From the NCBI RefSeq assembly GCF_003867075.1, contig NZ_CP032544.1, positions 3,094,001 through 3,158,000 of the forward strand: 64,000 nucleotides of DNA, read 5' to 3'. This document shows positions 1 through 7,963 of this stretch, one piece after another. The notes under the pieces were generated by a model, which was given only the letters and a program-made list of their open reading frames with translations, ran no database searches and was not told where the DNA came from. The translations under genes and the position numbers were made by a program. Every line of letters begins with the position of its first letter. The stretch's first letter is position 1. Source of the stretch: Tenacibaculum mesophilum. GTDB lineage: Bacteria > Bacteroidota > Bacteroidia > Flavobacteriales > Flavobacteriaceae.

Positions 1-696
1 CAATTCTCTATTATCAGCATAGGTCATAAAAGGAATATAGCTTGGATAATCTAAGGTAATCATCCAACCCTCTTTACCTTTTGAGTTCGCAAGTTCTTTA
101 GCAGCTTCTTTAGCGCTTTCAGGTAAGCCAGCTAAATCATCTTCATTGGTAATTAATAATTCAAAAGCATTGGTTTCAGCCAATACATGCTCCCCAAACT
201 GTAACGATAATTTTGCTAACTCAGCATCAATTTTGCGAAGCTCAGCTTTGTCAGTTTCATTTAAATTTGCTCCGTTACGCGCAAAGCTTTTGTATTGCTT
301 ATCTAGCAACATTTCTTGTTCAGGAGTCAAGTTTAAATCAGACAATTGATTGTATACAGTTTTTACACGTTTAAACAACCTTTCATTTAAAATCATGTCG
401 TTTCTAAACTCACTTAACCAAGGAGAAATATCTTTAGCTATTTTTTGAATTTCTTCATTTGTTTCGGCAGAGTTTAAGTTGAAAAAGATAGAAGTAGCTC
501 TATCTAACTTATTACCTGTATTGTCTAAAGCGACTGTAGTGTTTTCAAAAGTTGGAGTTTCAGAGTTTTCTACAATAGCATCAATTTCGTCTTTAGCTAT
601 TTGTATAGCTTCTTTTATAGCGGGTTTATAATCTTCTTCTTTAATTTGAGAAAAAGGGGGCGTATTAAAATCTTGTAAAAGTGGATTTTTAGTCAT
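1..696 (-). CDS. M3-family zinc oligopeptidase, N-terminal part (cut by window edge)
   Basis: Only the first 232 residues are present because the gene runs off the left edge. The translation opens MTKNPLLQDF and continues with the long helical N-terminal lid of M3 peptidases (Dcp/PrlC, dipeptidyl carboxypeptidase or oligopeptidase A type), including the FGEHVLAETNAF stretch. These enzymes degrade short peptides with a zinc HExGH site, which lies in the missing C-terminal half, so activity cannot be checked. No signal peptide is visible, suggesting a cytosolic enzyme. The start is the ATG at 694-696. It lies downstream of purK-purE on the same strand, but a hairpin at 725-750 separates them, so it is probably a separate transcript. 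Confidence 0.85.
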   Translation of the reverse strand, partial: MTKNPLLQDFNTPPFSQIKEEDYKPAIKEAIQIAKDEIDAIVENSETPTFENTTVALDNTGNKLDRATSIFFNLNSAETNEEIQKIAKDISPWLSEFRNDMILNERLFKRVKTVYNQLSDLNLTPEQEMLLDKQYKSFARNGANLNETDKAELRKIDAELAKLSLQFGEHVLAETNAFELLITNEDDLAGLPESAKEAAKELANSKGKEGWMITLDYPSYIPFMTYADNREL

Positions 697-724
697 GAAA
701 ATTTAGTTTAAAAAATTGAAGAAA

Positions 725-750
725 CCTCACAAATAAAAAAATCTGTGAGG
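725..750 (-). terminator. Hairpin terminator after purE
   Basis: On the minus strand CCTCACA (744-750) pairs with TGTGAGG (725-731) around an A/T-rich loop, followed by T-rich sequence. It lies just past the purE stop. Confidence 0.5.
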
Positions 751-778
751 CCTTCAAGTTAATATTGTACTAAGGTAC

Positions 779-1258
779 TTATTTTTTTACGCTTTCAGAA
801 GCTTTTTCAACTTTCAGTTTTAAGCCTTCTTTATAAGCGATAATTTTGTCTAACACACATTTGTCTGAAGCTCCAATAATTTGAGCTGCTAAGATTCCTG
901 CATTTTTTGCCCCATCTAAAGCAACTGTAGCCACAGGAACACCCCCTGGCATTTGAAGAATAGATAACACAGAATCCCAACCATCAATAGAGTTTCTACT
1001 TTTAACAGGAACTCCAATTACTGGTAACGGACTCATACTGGCTACCATTCCAGGTAAATGAGCAGCACCACCAGCACCGGCAACAATAACTTGTACGCCA
1101 CGCTTGTGTGCATTGTTAGCGTAATCGAATAATTTTTCAGGAGTTCTGTGTGCAGATACGATATCTACTTCTACTTGAATATCAAAACTCTCTAAAATAT
1201 CAATTGCTTCTTGCATAATTGGAAGATCTGAATCGCTTCCCATGATAATTCCTACCAT
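779..1258 (-). CDS. purE: N5-carboxyaminoimidazole ribonucleotide mutase
   Basis: Class I PurE, 159 residues, the usual length. It converts N5-CAIR to CAIR in de novo purine synthesis, in the cytosol, as a homo-oligomer. Visible signatures are GSDSD (residues 7-11), SAHR (35-38, with the catalytic His at 37) and the glycine-rich AGAGGAAHLPGM loop (60-71). It lies 38 bases downstream of purK on the same strand, so the two consecutive steps are probably co-transcribed. The gap between them contains a small TCTCGA hairpin repeat. Confidence 0.96.
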   Translation of the reverse strand: MVGIIMGSDSDLPIMQEAIDILESFDIQVEVDIVSAHRTPEKLFDYANNAHKRGVQVIVAGAGGAAHLPGMVASMSPLPVIGVPVKSRNSIDGWDSVLSILQMPGGVPVATVALDGAKNAGILAAQIIGASDKCVLDKIIAYKEGLKLKVEKASESVKK

Positions 1259-1272
1259 AAATTTATGTTTTT

Positions 1273-1297
1273 GTCATCTCGAACGTAGTCGAGAGGT
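1273..1297. repeat. Short TCTCGA palindromic repeat in the purK-purE gap
   Basis: TCTCGA (1277-1282), loop ACGTAG, TCGAGA (1289-1294), preceded by GTCA. The GTCATCTCGA arm resembles the GTCATTTCGA arm of the larger element between trpC and trpF (63145-63244), so both may belong to one dispersed family. Confidence 0.5.
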
Positions 1298-2454
1298 TAT
1301 TTTGCTATTACCTTAATAGTTTCTTTTACTTGTTGAGCGACTTTTCTCGCTTCATTTATATCTTCATTCACAATAGTTACGTGTCCCATTTTACGGAAAG
1401 GTTTGGTTGTCTTTTTTCCGTAGATGTGAGGAGTAACGCCGTCAATCTTTAAAATTTCTTCAATGTTTTCGTATACTACATCACCAGTATAGCCTTCTGC
1501 CCCCACTAAATTCACCATAATTCCAGCTACTTTACTTTCGGTATTTCCTAACGGAAGGTTTAAGATGCTACGTAAGTGTTGTTCAAATTGGCTAGTATAA
1601 CTTGCTTCAATAGAATAATGCCCTGAATTATGAGTTCTTGGAGCCGCTTCATTAACTAAAATTTCGTTATTTTCAGTTTGGAACATTTCCACAGCTAACA
1701 ATCCAACAAAATCAAATGCATCCGCAACTTTTAAAGCAACTTCGCGCGCTTTTTTAGCAACTGCATCTTCAATTCTAGCAGGACAAATTACATACTCTAC
1801 CTGATTTGCTTCTGGGTGAAATTCCATTTCAACTACTGGGTAAGTTTTAGTTTCTCCGCTTGCATTTCTTGCAACAATAACAGCTAATTCATTTTTAAAA
1901 GGAACTAGTTTTTCAGAAATACACTCACCAGTAGGTAGGTTTTCTAAATCGCTGATGGCACGAACTATTTTTACTCCGTTACCATCGTATCCAAATCGAG
2001 CAGATTTCCATACAAAAGGAAAACTAACAGCTTCATTACTTATAGCATGTTTTAATTCTTCTAAAGAAGTAAACCTAGAAAAGTCAGCAGTAGGGATGTT
2101 ATTATCGTGATAAAACACCTTTTGATGTGCTTTGTTTTGAATAGTTCTTAAGTTTTTAGGCTTTGGAAAAATGGTTAGTCCCTCAGCTTCTAAAGCATCT
2201 AAAGCATCAATATTTACGTTTTCAATTTCTATGGTTAACAAATCTACTTGCTTTCCAAAATTGTAAACAGTATCATAATCTAATAAATCTCCTTGATGGA
2301 ATTCGTTACATATCTGAGCGCAAGGAGCATCAGCGTTTCCGTCTAAAATAACAGTATAAATGTCGAATTTTTGCGTTTCGGTAAGTAACATTCTTCCTAA
2401 TTGGCCGCCTCCGAGTACACCCAATTTAAAGTTTGAAGAAAAGTAATTTTTCAC
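1297..2454 (-). CDS. purK: N5-carboxyaminoimidazole ribonucleotide synthase
   Basis: ATP-grasp enzyme, 385 residues, full length. It uses ATP and bicarbonate to carboxylate AIR to N5-CAIR, the substrate of PurE. The N-terminus carries the nucleotide-like fold GVLGGGQLGRML (residues 12-25). The central ATP-grasp domain includes FVWKSARFGYDGNGV and the C-terminal NEAAPRTHNSGHY motif conserved in PurK. The ATG at 2454 matches the family start. First gene of a purK-purE unit. Confidence 0.96.
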   Translation of the reverse strand: MKNYFSSNFKLGVLGGGQLGRMLLTETQKFDIYTVILDGNADAPCAQICNEFHQGDLLDYDTVYNFGKQVDLLTIEIENVNIDALDALEAEGLTIFPKPKNLRTIQNKAHQKVFYHDNNIPTADFSRFTSLEELKHAISNEAVSFPFVWKSARFGYDGNGVKIVRAISDLENLPTGECISEKLVPFKNELAVIVARNASGETKTYPVVEMEFHPEANQVEYVICPARIEDAVAKKAREVALKVADAFDFVGLLAVEMFQTENNEILVNEAAPRTHNSGHYSIEASYTSQFEQHLRSILNLPLGNTESKVAGIMVNLVGAEGYTGDVVYENIEEILKIDGVTPHIYGKKTTKPFRKMGHVTIVNEDINEARKVAQQVKETIKVIAK

Positions 2455-2520
2455 GATAAATGTGTTAATTGTGTTGTTGTTGCTGCAAAAATAAGAATCT
2501 AATTGTTAGTACAAATAGTA

Positions 2521-2931
2521 TTAACGAGATATTCTTAACTGATTGTTACTAATAGGAGTAACAAAATACATTAATGCATTACAGCCCTCACCATCTAAAG
2601 GAGTACCACCTGAAAGGTAGTTATACTTTTTATCATCACACGGACAGGTTATTTCCACTCCGTTGAAAGTCATTAAAGAGTTACAGTTTTGTTCAGGACA
2701 TTGTTGATCAAAAGCTCTGTAACCAGAAGTTCCTGTTCTAAAAATAAAAACATTTCGCCCTTGTATTACGTTTTGCGATTCTCCTCCAGGAACTAATAAA
2801 CCACTAAATTCTGGAAGAGATAAATCAATAATAGCATTCATTTTTATTCCAGAAAAACAGTTGTTAATAGGAGTGTTATCACTACAGCTAAAACAAATTA
2901 TAACAAGAAATAAATAAAATATTTTTTTCAT
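2521..2931 (-). CDS. Rieske-like lipoprotein lacking the histidine ligands
   Basis: 136-residue protein with a lipoprotein signal (ICFSC, Cys16), so probably membrane-anchored outside the cytoplasm. The C-terminal half has the layout of a Rieske 2Fe-2S domain: CPEQNC at 78-83 and CPCDDKKY at 96-103. In true Rieske proteins these are CxH...C and CPCH. Here both ligand histidines are replaced (Glu80 and Asp99) while the four cysteines remain. It probably does not bind a normal Rieske cluster; disulfides or another metal site are possible. Function unknown. It is divergent from greA. Confidence 0.6.
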   Translation of the reverse strand: MKKIFYLFLVIICFSCSDNTPINNCFSGIKMNAIIDLSLPEFSGLLVPGGESQNVIQGRNVFIFRTGTSGYRAFDQQCPEQNCNSLMTFNGVEITCPCDDKKYNYLSGGTPLDGEGCNALMYFVTPISNNQLRISR

Positions 2932-2982
2932 TTTTTAGTATAGAAGTTGTTATTGTAACGCAACGAAGTTACAAATATTTTG

Positions 2983-2990
2983 TACATTTG
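2983..2990 (+). promoter_or_regulatory. Bacteroidetes -7 box for greA
   Basis: TACATTTG matches the TAnnTTTG consensus of Bacteroidetes housekeeping promoters. No clean TTG -33 element sits at the usual distance. It implies a leader of about 130 bases before greA. Confidence 0.45.
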
Positions 2991-2996
2991 TAAGAC

Positions 2997-3125
2997 AATC
3001 TCATTCCTAACGGCGTGAGATTTTTAAATTTAACCCACAGGGTTATAGGAAGAAAAGTTATATGCTTCTTACAAAACGTTAAAGAAAGTGTATAAAAGTT
3101 TGTTGATTTTAAAAAGAGAGAAGAG
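2997..3125 (+). other. Structured 5' leader of greA
   Basis: Between the likely promoter and the greA ATG lie ATCTCA...TGAGAT (around 3000-3021) and AACCC-ACA-GGGTT (around 3040-3052), both able to fold as hairpins in the transcript. No known riboswitch was recognised. Confidence 0.3.
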
Positions 3126-3599
3126 ATGAGTAATGTATCATATTATACGGAAGAAGGATTAAAGAAACTTAAAGAAGAATTAGCGCATTTAGAGCAAGTA
3201 GAAAGACCACGTGTTTCTCAAGAAATTGCAGATGCTCGTGATAAAGGAGATTTGAGTGAGAATGCAGAATATCACGCTGCAAAAGAAGAGCAATCGTTGT
3301 TAGAAACAAAAATTGCAAAATTAAAAAACGTAGTAGCTAACGCTCGTATTATTGATGAAAGTCAGTTAGACACCTCTAAAATTTTAATCCACTCAATAGT
3401 GAAGATTAAAAATACAGTAAACGGAATGGAGTTTACGTATACGCTAGTAGCAGATAGCGAAAGTGATGTAAGAAACGGAAAGTTATCTGTTAATTCACCA
3501 ATAGGTAAAGGATTGTTAGGTAAAAAAGTAGGTGATGTTGCCGAAATACAAGTGCCTAACGGAATTATGAAGTTTGAAGTAATGGAGATTTCTCGATAA
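3126..3599 (+). CDS. greA: Transcription elongation factor GreA
   Basis: 157 residues, the family length. GreA enters the RNA polymerase secondary channel and stimulates cleavage of backtracked RNA. The N-terminal coiled coil (about residues 1-75) carries the acidic tip in DARDKGDLSENAEYHAAKEE, and the C-terminal FKBP-like domain contains SPIGKGLLGKKVGD. Preceded by a long leader with hairpins and followed by a strong terminator at 3634-3670. Confidence 0.97.
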   Translation: MSNVSYYTEEGLKKLKEELAHLEQVERPRVSQEIADARDKGDLSENAEYHAAKEEQSLLETKIAKLKNVVANARIIDESQLDTSKILIHSIVKIKNTVNGMEFTYTLVADSESDVRNGKLSVNSPIGKGLLGKKVGDVAEIQVPNGIMKFEVMEISR

Positions 3600-3633
3600 G
3601 AGAAAAAACAAATACAAAAGAGTAAAGATTTAT

Positions 3634-3670
3634 TCGGGTTTTAGCTTCGCTAGAACCCGATTTCTTTTTT
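3634..3670 (+). terminator. Rho-independent terminator of greA
   Basis: A 12-bp stem (3634-3645 with 3649-3660, one G.U pair) closed by a TTC loop and followed by TTTCTTTTTT. Confidence 0.85.
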
Positions 3671-3700
3671 ACTTTTACTGTAAAATTAAATTAAAGAGAC

Positions 3701-4093
3701 ATGGCAAGTATTTTTACAAAGATTATAAACGGAGAAATTCCATCGTATAAAATAGCTGAAGATGACAACTATTTTGCTTTTTTAGATATCAATCCAAATG
3801 CAAAAGGACATACGCTAGTAATTCCTAAACGTGAAGAAAATAAACTATTTGATTTATCGAAAGAAGAGTACGACGGATTAATGTCTTTCTCTTACAGAGT
3901 AGCCAAAGCTATTGAAAAAACAATTCCGTGTGAACGCGTAGGAATGAGTGTAATTGGTTTAGAAGTGCCTCATGTACATGTACACTTAATTCCGTTGAAA
4001 ACGATGGAGGATATCCGTTTTATAAAGAAGGAAAAATTAACAAATGAAGAGTTTGTAGCAGTGGCAGAAGAAATTACTAAGAATTTTGAATAA
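3701..4093 (+). CDS. HIT family nucleotide-binding protein
   Basis: 130-residue histidine-triad protein with HVHVH (91-95) followed by LIPL, the nucleotide hydrolase/transferase active site, and the N-terminal SIFTKIINGEIPSYK typical of Hint-type enzymes. Members hydrolyse purine nucleoside phosphoramidates and related adducts in the cytosol; the physiological substrate here is unknown. A 61-residue membrane protein follows 12 bases downstream and is probably co-transcribed. Confidence 0.92.
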   Translation: MASIFTKIINGEIPSYKIAEDDNYFAFLDINPNAKGHTLVIPKREENKLFDLSKEEYDGLMSFSYRVAKAIEKTIPCERVGMSVIGLEVPHVHVHLIPLKTMEDIRFIKKEKLTNEEFVAVAEEITKNFE

Positions 4094-4105
4094 ATAAAAA
4101 GAGTT

Positions 4106-4291
4106 ATGAAAAAGTGGGTTAAAGAAGGTTTAACCTGGGGAGTAATTATGTTTATAATAATGGTAATATTCTTTCCGTGGTATGATGGAGAGGAAATTAC
4201 ATTAAAAAGAATGCTTGTAGGAGCGCTTATATGGGGAGCAGGAGGCTTCTTTTACGGTTTTTTAATGAACAAACTAAAGAGAGACAGTTAA
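4106..4291 (+). CDS. Small membrane protein
   Basis: 61 residues, two predicted transmembrane helices (about 9-25 and 38-54) joined by a short charged loop (DGEEITLKR). No family recognised. It follows the HIT gene closely, and its last four bases overlap the end of the convergent histidine kinase gene. Confidence 0.7.
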   Translation: MKKWVKEGLTWGVIMFIIMVIFFPWYDGEEITLKRMLVGALIWGAGGFFYGFLMNKLKRDS

Positions 4292-5436
4292 ACCTTATTC
4301 AATAAGATTTCAAAAGTAGTTCCTTTTCCTAGTTCAGATTTTAACACATGTATTCTTCCGTTATGGTAATCTTCGATAATACGCTTAGAGAGCGATAAAC
4401 CCAGACCCCAGCCACGTTTTTTTGTGGTAAATCCTGGGTTGAATATTTGTGAAAATTGTGTTTTAGGAATCCCTTTACCAGTATCTGAAATTAAGATTTT
4501 TACATTTTTAGAACTTTCACTAATGCTAACAGATAGACTTCCTTTGCCTTGCATAGCATCAATAGCGTTTTTAATTAAGTTCTCTATTACCCAACCATAT
4601 AATTCGGTATTTATATTGATTCGGATTTCTTCAGTTTCGGTAGTAAAAGAAAAAGAAATTTGTTTAGAACTTCTATTTTCTAAGTAGTCATAAGCAGTTT
4701 TAGTAATCGATACAACGTTATTGGGTTTTAACTCAGGAAGAGACCCTATTTTAGAAAAACGATTTGCGATGGTATTTAAGCGTCGCACATCTTTTTCAAT
4801 TTCATCAACATAATCGTTACTTACATTTTCAGCACGTAAAATAGCTATCCAGCCTAATAATGAAGAAAGTGGCGTTCCTATTTGGTGTGCCGTTTCTTTA
4901 GCCATTCCTGTCCACAACTTATTTTGTTCAGCTACTTTGTTAGACTTGTACACCATGTAAATGATGGTAAGAAACAACCCTAAAATTAGTACTAAGGCAA
5001 GCGGATAGTATTTGAGCTTGTATAAAAGGTCAGAATTTCTATAGTAGATATGTTCTTTAATTCCTAAGTATTCTATCGCAATTGGCTCATTTTGATTTTT
5101 CATGATGCTCAATTGCTTTTGAAGGTATTTAGGATCCGTAGACTTTATAGAGTCTAAGTTATGGAACTGTTTTATTTCGCCATCTTTACCAACCAAAATA
5201 GAAGGAATGTTCTCTATGGTTTCGTAAACTTTGTTTACTAAATTAAAGCTACCATTAGAGTCAGGGTTTGAAGCTACCTCCTTAATTGCAGTAGCATAAA
5301 TCTCCATTTTAGCGCGTTCATCTTTTTTAAATTTTTGAAAAAACACATAGGTATTCCATAAAATAAATAAAACGATAAGTAAGGAAATACTAATTGCAAT
5401 TCGCTTTACCCAATAAGTGTTTGTAAAAAAAGCCAT
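4288..5436 (-). CDS. Membrane sensor histidine kinase
   Basis: 382-residue kinase. Transmembrane segments at about 11-30 and 145-165 enclose an extracytoplasmic sensor region of about 115 residues. The phosphoacceptor box is AHQIGTPLSSL, a variant of HExxTPL with an intact His. ATPase motifs follow: ENLIKNAIDAM (N box), DTGKGIP (G1) and GWGLGLSL (G2). I chose the ATG at 5434-5436; a TTG three bases upstream is the alternative. No response regulator is adjacent, so the partner and signal are unknown. Confidence 0.88.
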   Translation of the reverse strand: MAFFTNTYWVKRIAISISLLIVLFILWNTYVFFQKFKKDERAKMEIYATAIKEVASNPDSNGSFNLVNKVYETIENIPSILVGKDGEIKQFHNLDSIKSTDPKYLQKQLSIMKNQNEPIAIEYLGIKEHIYYRNSDLLYKLKYYPLALVLILGLFLTIIYMVYKSNKVAEQNKLWTGMAKETAHQIGTPLSSLLGWIAILRAENVSNDYVDEIEKDVRRLNTIANRFSKIGSLPELKPNNVVSITKTAYDYLENRSSKQISFSFTTETEEIRININTELYGWVIENLIKNAIDAMQGKGSLSVSISESSKNVKILISDTGKGIPKTQFSQIFNPGFTTKKRGWGLGLSLSKRIIEDYHNGRIHVLKSELGKGTTFEILLNKV

Positions 5437-5511
5437 CAATCAAATATAAACTATTCTCTAGAATAACTAAATTTATAAATAGGTAGTATATTTACACTAA
5501 AATTATATAGA

Positions 5512-6372
5512 ATGTTATCAATAAACCCTAAAGATATACCAACTTCTAAACTGCATGGATATTTATTAGGAGCAGTAGCACCAAGACCTATTGCTTTTGC
5601 AAGTACTGTAGATGCAGATGGAAACCCAAATTTATCACCATTTAGTTTTTTTAATGTATTTGGGGCAAACCCACCAATTATGATTTTTTCTCCAGCACGT
5701 AGTGTAAGAGGAAATAAAACCAAACATACGTTAGATAATGCTGAAGCTACAAAAGAAGTGGTTATTAATATTGTGAATTACGATATTGTTCAGCAAATGT
5801 CGTTGAGTAGTACGATGTATCCTAAAGGAGTTAATGAATTTATAAAAGCTGGTTTTACAATGTTACCTTCAGATGAGGTAAAGCCGTTTAGAGTAGCAGA
5901 ATCTCCTGTACAATTTGAGTGTAAAGTAAAAGACATTATTTATACAGGTGAAGAAGGCGGAGCAGGAAACTTAATTGTGTGTGAAGTAGTAAAACTACAC
6001 GTAAACGAAAATGTGTTAGCAGAAGATGGCAGTATAGATCAACATAAAATAGATTTAGTAGCCAGAGCAGGAGGAAATTATTACAGTAGAGCCAGAGATG
6101 GCTTTTTTGAAATACCAAAACCACTAACTACCTTAGGAATTGGAGTAGACCAAATACCTGCTGAAATAAGAAACAGTAGTATATTAACAGGAAATAATTT
6201 AGGGATGTTAGGTAATGTAGAACAGCTACCTACAGAAGAAGCTGTTAATAACTTTGCAAAAGAACATTCACAATTTGTGGGTATTTCAACTGAAAAAAAA
6301 CATACTTTTGCACAAGAGTATTTACAAAACAATGATGTAGAAAGTGCTTGGAAGGTACTTTTAATTAAATAG
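5512..6372 (+). CDS. Flavin reductase-like FMN-binding protein
   Basis: 286-residue protein of the flavin reductase/flavoredoxin superfamily with a split-barrel FMN-binding domain (about residues 1-200), showing LLGAVAPRPIAFASTVDADGNPNLSPFSFFN and a family-typical VNIVNYDIVQQM region. Such proteins bind FMN and often reduce it with NAD(P)H or carry electrons. The substrate is not predictable from sequence. It precedes the DUF3127 gene by only 7 bases, suggesting co-transcription. Confidence 0.85.
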   Translation: MLSINPKDIPTSKLHGYLLGAVAPRPIAFASTVDADGNPNLSPFSFFNVFGANPPIMIFSPARSVRGNKTKHTLDNAEATKEVVINIVNYDIVQQMSLSSTMYPKGVNEFIKAGFTMLPSDEVKPFRVAESPVQFECKVKDIIYTGEEGGAGNLIVCEVVKLHVNENVLAEDGSIDQHKIDLVARAGGNYYSRARDGFFEIPKPLTTLGIGVDQIPAEIRNSSILTGNNLGMLGNVEQLPTEEAVNNFAKEHSQFVGISTEKKHTFAQEYLQNNDVESAWKVLLIK

Positions 6373-6379
6373 ATAAGAA

Positions 6380-6745
6380 ATGGAAGTAATAGGGAAAATC
6401 AAATTAATTAACGAAACGCAAACATTTGGATCTAACGGATTTAGAAAGCGTGAAATGGTTGTAACTACTGATGAGCAGTACCCACAAATGATAATGATTG
6501 AGTTTATTCAAGATAAATGTGATTTATTAAATAATTATCAAGTAGGGCAAGATGTAAAGGTTTCTATTAATTTAAGAGGAAGAGAATGGATTAACCCACA
6601 AGGAGAAGCAAAATACTTTAATTCTGTTCAAGGATGGAGAATTGAAAACTTAGCACAAGCAGCTCCTCAAAACATTCCACCTGCTGATCAATTTGAACCA
6701 GCTCCAGATTTATCTGCAAACGAACCAGATGACCTACCTTTCTAA
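6380..6745 (+). CDS. DUF3127 domain protein
   Basis: 121 residues matching the Bacteroidetes DUF3127 family: MEVIGKIKLINETQTFGSNGF, a central beta-rich OB-fold-like region (GQDVKVSINLRGREW) and a low-complexity acidic tail ending DDLPF. The DDLPF tail and the fold pattern recall single-stranded DNA-binding proteins, so nucleic acid binding is a reasonable inference but unproven. Ends at a strong terminator. Confidence 0.85.
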   Translation: MEVIGKIKLINETQTFGSNGFRKREMVVTTDEQYPQMIMIEFIQDKCDLLNNYQVGQDVKVSINLRGREWINPQGEAKYFNSVQGWRIENLAQAAPQNIPPADQFEPAPDLSANEPDDLPF

Positions 6746-6779
6746 GAATACTTAGAAAAAATATGAATACAACAAAAAA

Positions 6780-6804
6780 GAGCGCAAAATTTGCGCTCTT
6801 TTTA
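6780..6804 (+). terminator. Terminator after the DUF3127 gene
   Basis: GAGCGCAAA (6780-6788) pairs with TTTGCGCTC (6790-6798), followed by a T run. Confidence 0.85.
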
Positions 6805-6927
6805 TGTTTTGCGGAAAACTACATATTTACTTACGGTTATCCCTTTTAATAAGTTAAAAATCAGTTATATATTTGTAGTATAATCATTCAATAAATAATT
6901 ATTGATTGAAAAATTTAAGGGGAAATA

Positions 6928-6960
6928 AAAACCTTCTGATATTAAATCAGAAGGTTTTTT
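6928..6960. terminator. Bidirectional terminator
   Basis: AAAACCTTCTGAT (6928-6940), loop ATTAA, ATCAGAAGGTTTT (6946-6958) with T runs on both sides. It serves the minus-strand DUF1456 gene. The plus-strand gene to its left already has its own terminator. Confidence 0.8.
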
Positions 6961-6985
6961 AATTATATAAGTGTTAGTGGTGTGG

Positions 6986-7234
6986 TTACTTTTTTGTTGG
7001 CTTTTTCTCAGGCATCGGACCTCTTAAATGAATAATTAATCCGTTTAAAAAGTTACGTAAAAACTGATCACCGCATTCCATATACTTAGGGTGATCTTCT
7101 TTTCTAAAAATAGCGTTGATTTCCGATTTAGAAACTTTAAAATCTACCAAAGAGCAGATGTCAATAATATCAGTATCTCTTAATTTATGTGCTACTCGTA
7201 GCTTTTTAAAAATATCGTTGTTAGTTAGTCCCAT
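6986..7234 (-). CDS. DUF1456 (YehS-like) protein, single repeat
   Basis: 82 residues. The sequence MGLTNNDIFKKLRVAHKL followed by DIIDICSLVDFKVSKSEINAIFRKEDHPKY matches one DUF1456 repeat. Proteobacterial YehS proteins carry two such repeats in about 155 residues, so this is a one-repeat version, with a basic tail PEKKPTKK. Function unknown. It lies 12 bases after the VTT-domain gene and is probably co-transcribed with it. Confidence 0.8.
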   Translation of the reverse strand: MGLTNNDIFKKLRVAHKLRDTDIIDICSLVDFKVSKSEINAIFRKEDHPKYMECGDQFLRNFLNGLIIHLRGPMPEKKPTKK

Positions 7235-7246
7235 AATTATTTTAAG

Positions 7247-7882
7247 TTAATTTACTACTGAAAAAATAGCCCATGCATAAATAGCAAAACGAGCAAAACG
7301 AAATAAACCTACAAAAACTACATTTTTAAAAGGATATTTAATCATACCAGCAGTTAAACAGCTAATGGCAAAGGGTAGTGGTAATAGTGCACCTACCAAA
7401 ATTAAAAAACCTCCCCATTTACTTGTGTTTTTAAGGTTTTTAGCCATTTTAACCTCTAAATAATTTCTTACAGAGTCAATCTTTAAAGAAGCTCTTCCTA
7501 TAAAATAAGCACACAAACCTCCTAAATAAGATAGTGTCGCTAACAAAGAAATATTTACAATAGGATCTTCAGTTTTCTTAGACCATGCGATGAAAATTTC
7601 TGGCGGAATTAATCCTAAAATTGTTTCAGAGATAAAAAAAGTAATTAAAACTCCTGTTCTAGAAAAGGTTTCGGTCATGGTTTGTAAACCATCGTTAATA
7701 TTATAAACATACTTGTTAAATAATAATAACCCTACAATAACGCCTACAATTGGCCAAAAAGCTTTTTTTAAGCTTACCCATATAAACATATAAAAACCAG
7801 TGCGATTATAATAGTTGTGTAAACGTTTATAATGCGGTTTATCTATTTTCTTTTTGTTATTTTTTTTATTCTTTTTACTCAT
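7247..7882 (-). CDS. VTT/DedA-like membrane protein
   Basis: 211 residues with a very basic N-terminus (KKNKKNNKKK) and about five hydrophobic segments, including the GLIPPEIFIAWS element and the GGFLILVGALLPLPFAISCLTAGM stretch typical of the SNARE-associated/VTT (DedA, YqaA) superfamily. Relatives act in membrane lipid or small-molecule handling; the substrate here is unknown. An ATG at 7895-7897 would add MLFLA; I prefer 7882 because MSKKNKK is a more usual start. Confidence 0.8.
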   Translation of the reverse strand: MSKKNKKNNKKKIDKPHYKRLHNYYNRTGFYMFIWVSLKKAFWPIVGVIVGLLLFNKYVYNINDGLQTMTETFSRTGVLITFFISETILGLIPPEIFIAWSKKTEDPIVNISLLATLSYLGGLCAYFIGRASLKIDSVRNYLEVKMAKNLKNTSKWGGFLILVGALLPLPFAISCLTAGMIKYPFKNVVFVGLFRFARFAIYAWAIFSVVN

Positions 7883-7963
7883 CGCTAAAAAAAGCATCTA
7901 ATTTTTAGGAATAGCAAAAGTACGAGGTAATTAGAAATTACACTAACAAATAGTTGTTAATTA

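Noticed and set aside
5451..5723. Minus-strand frame overlapping the start of the flavin reductase-like gene
   Set aside because: Antisense shadow; the plus-strand gene has the family signatures.
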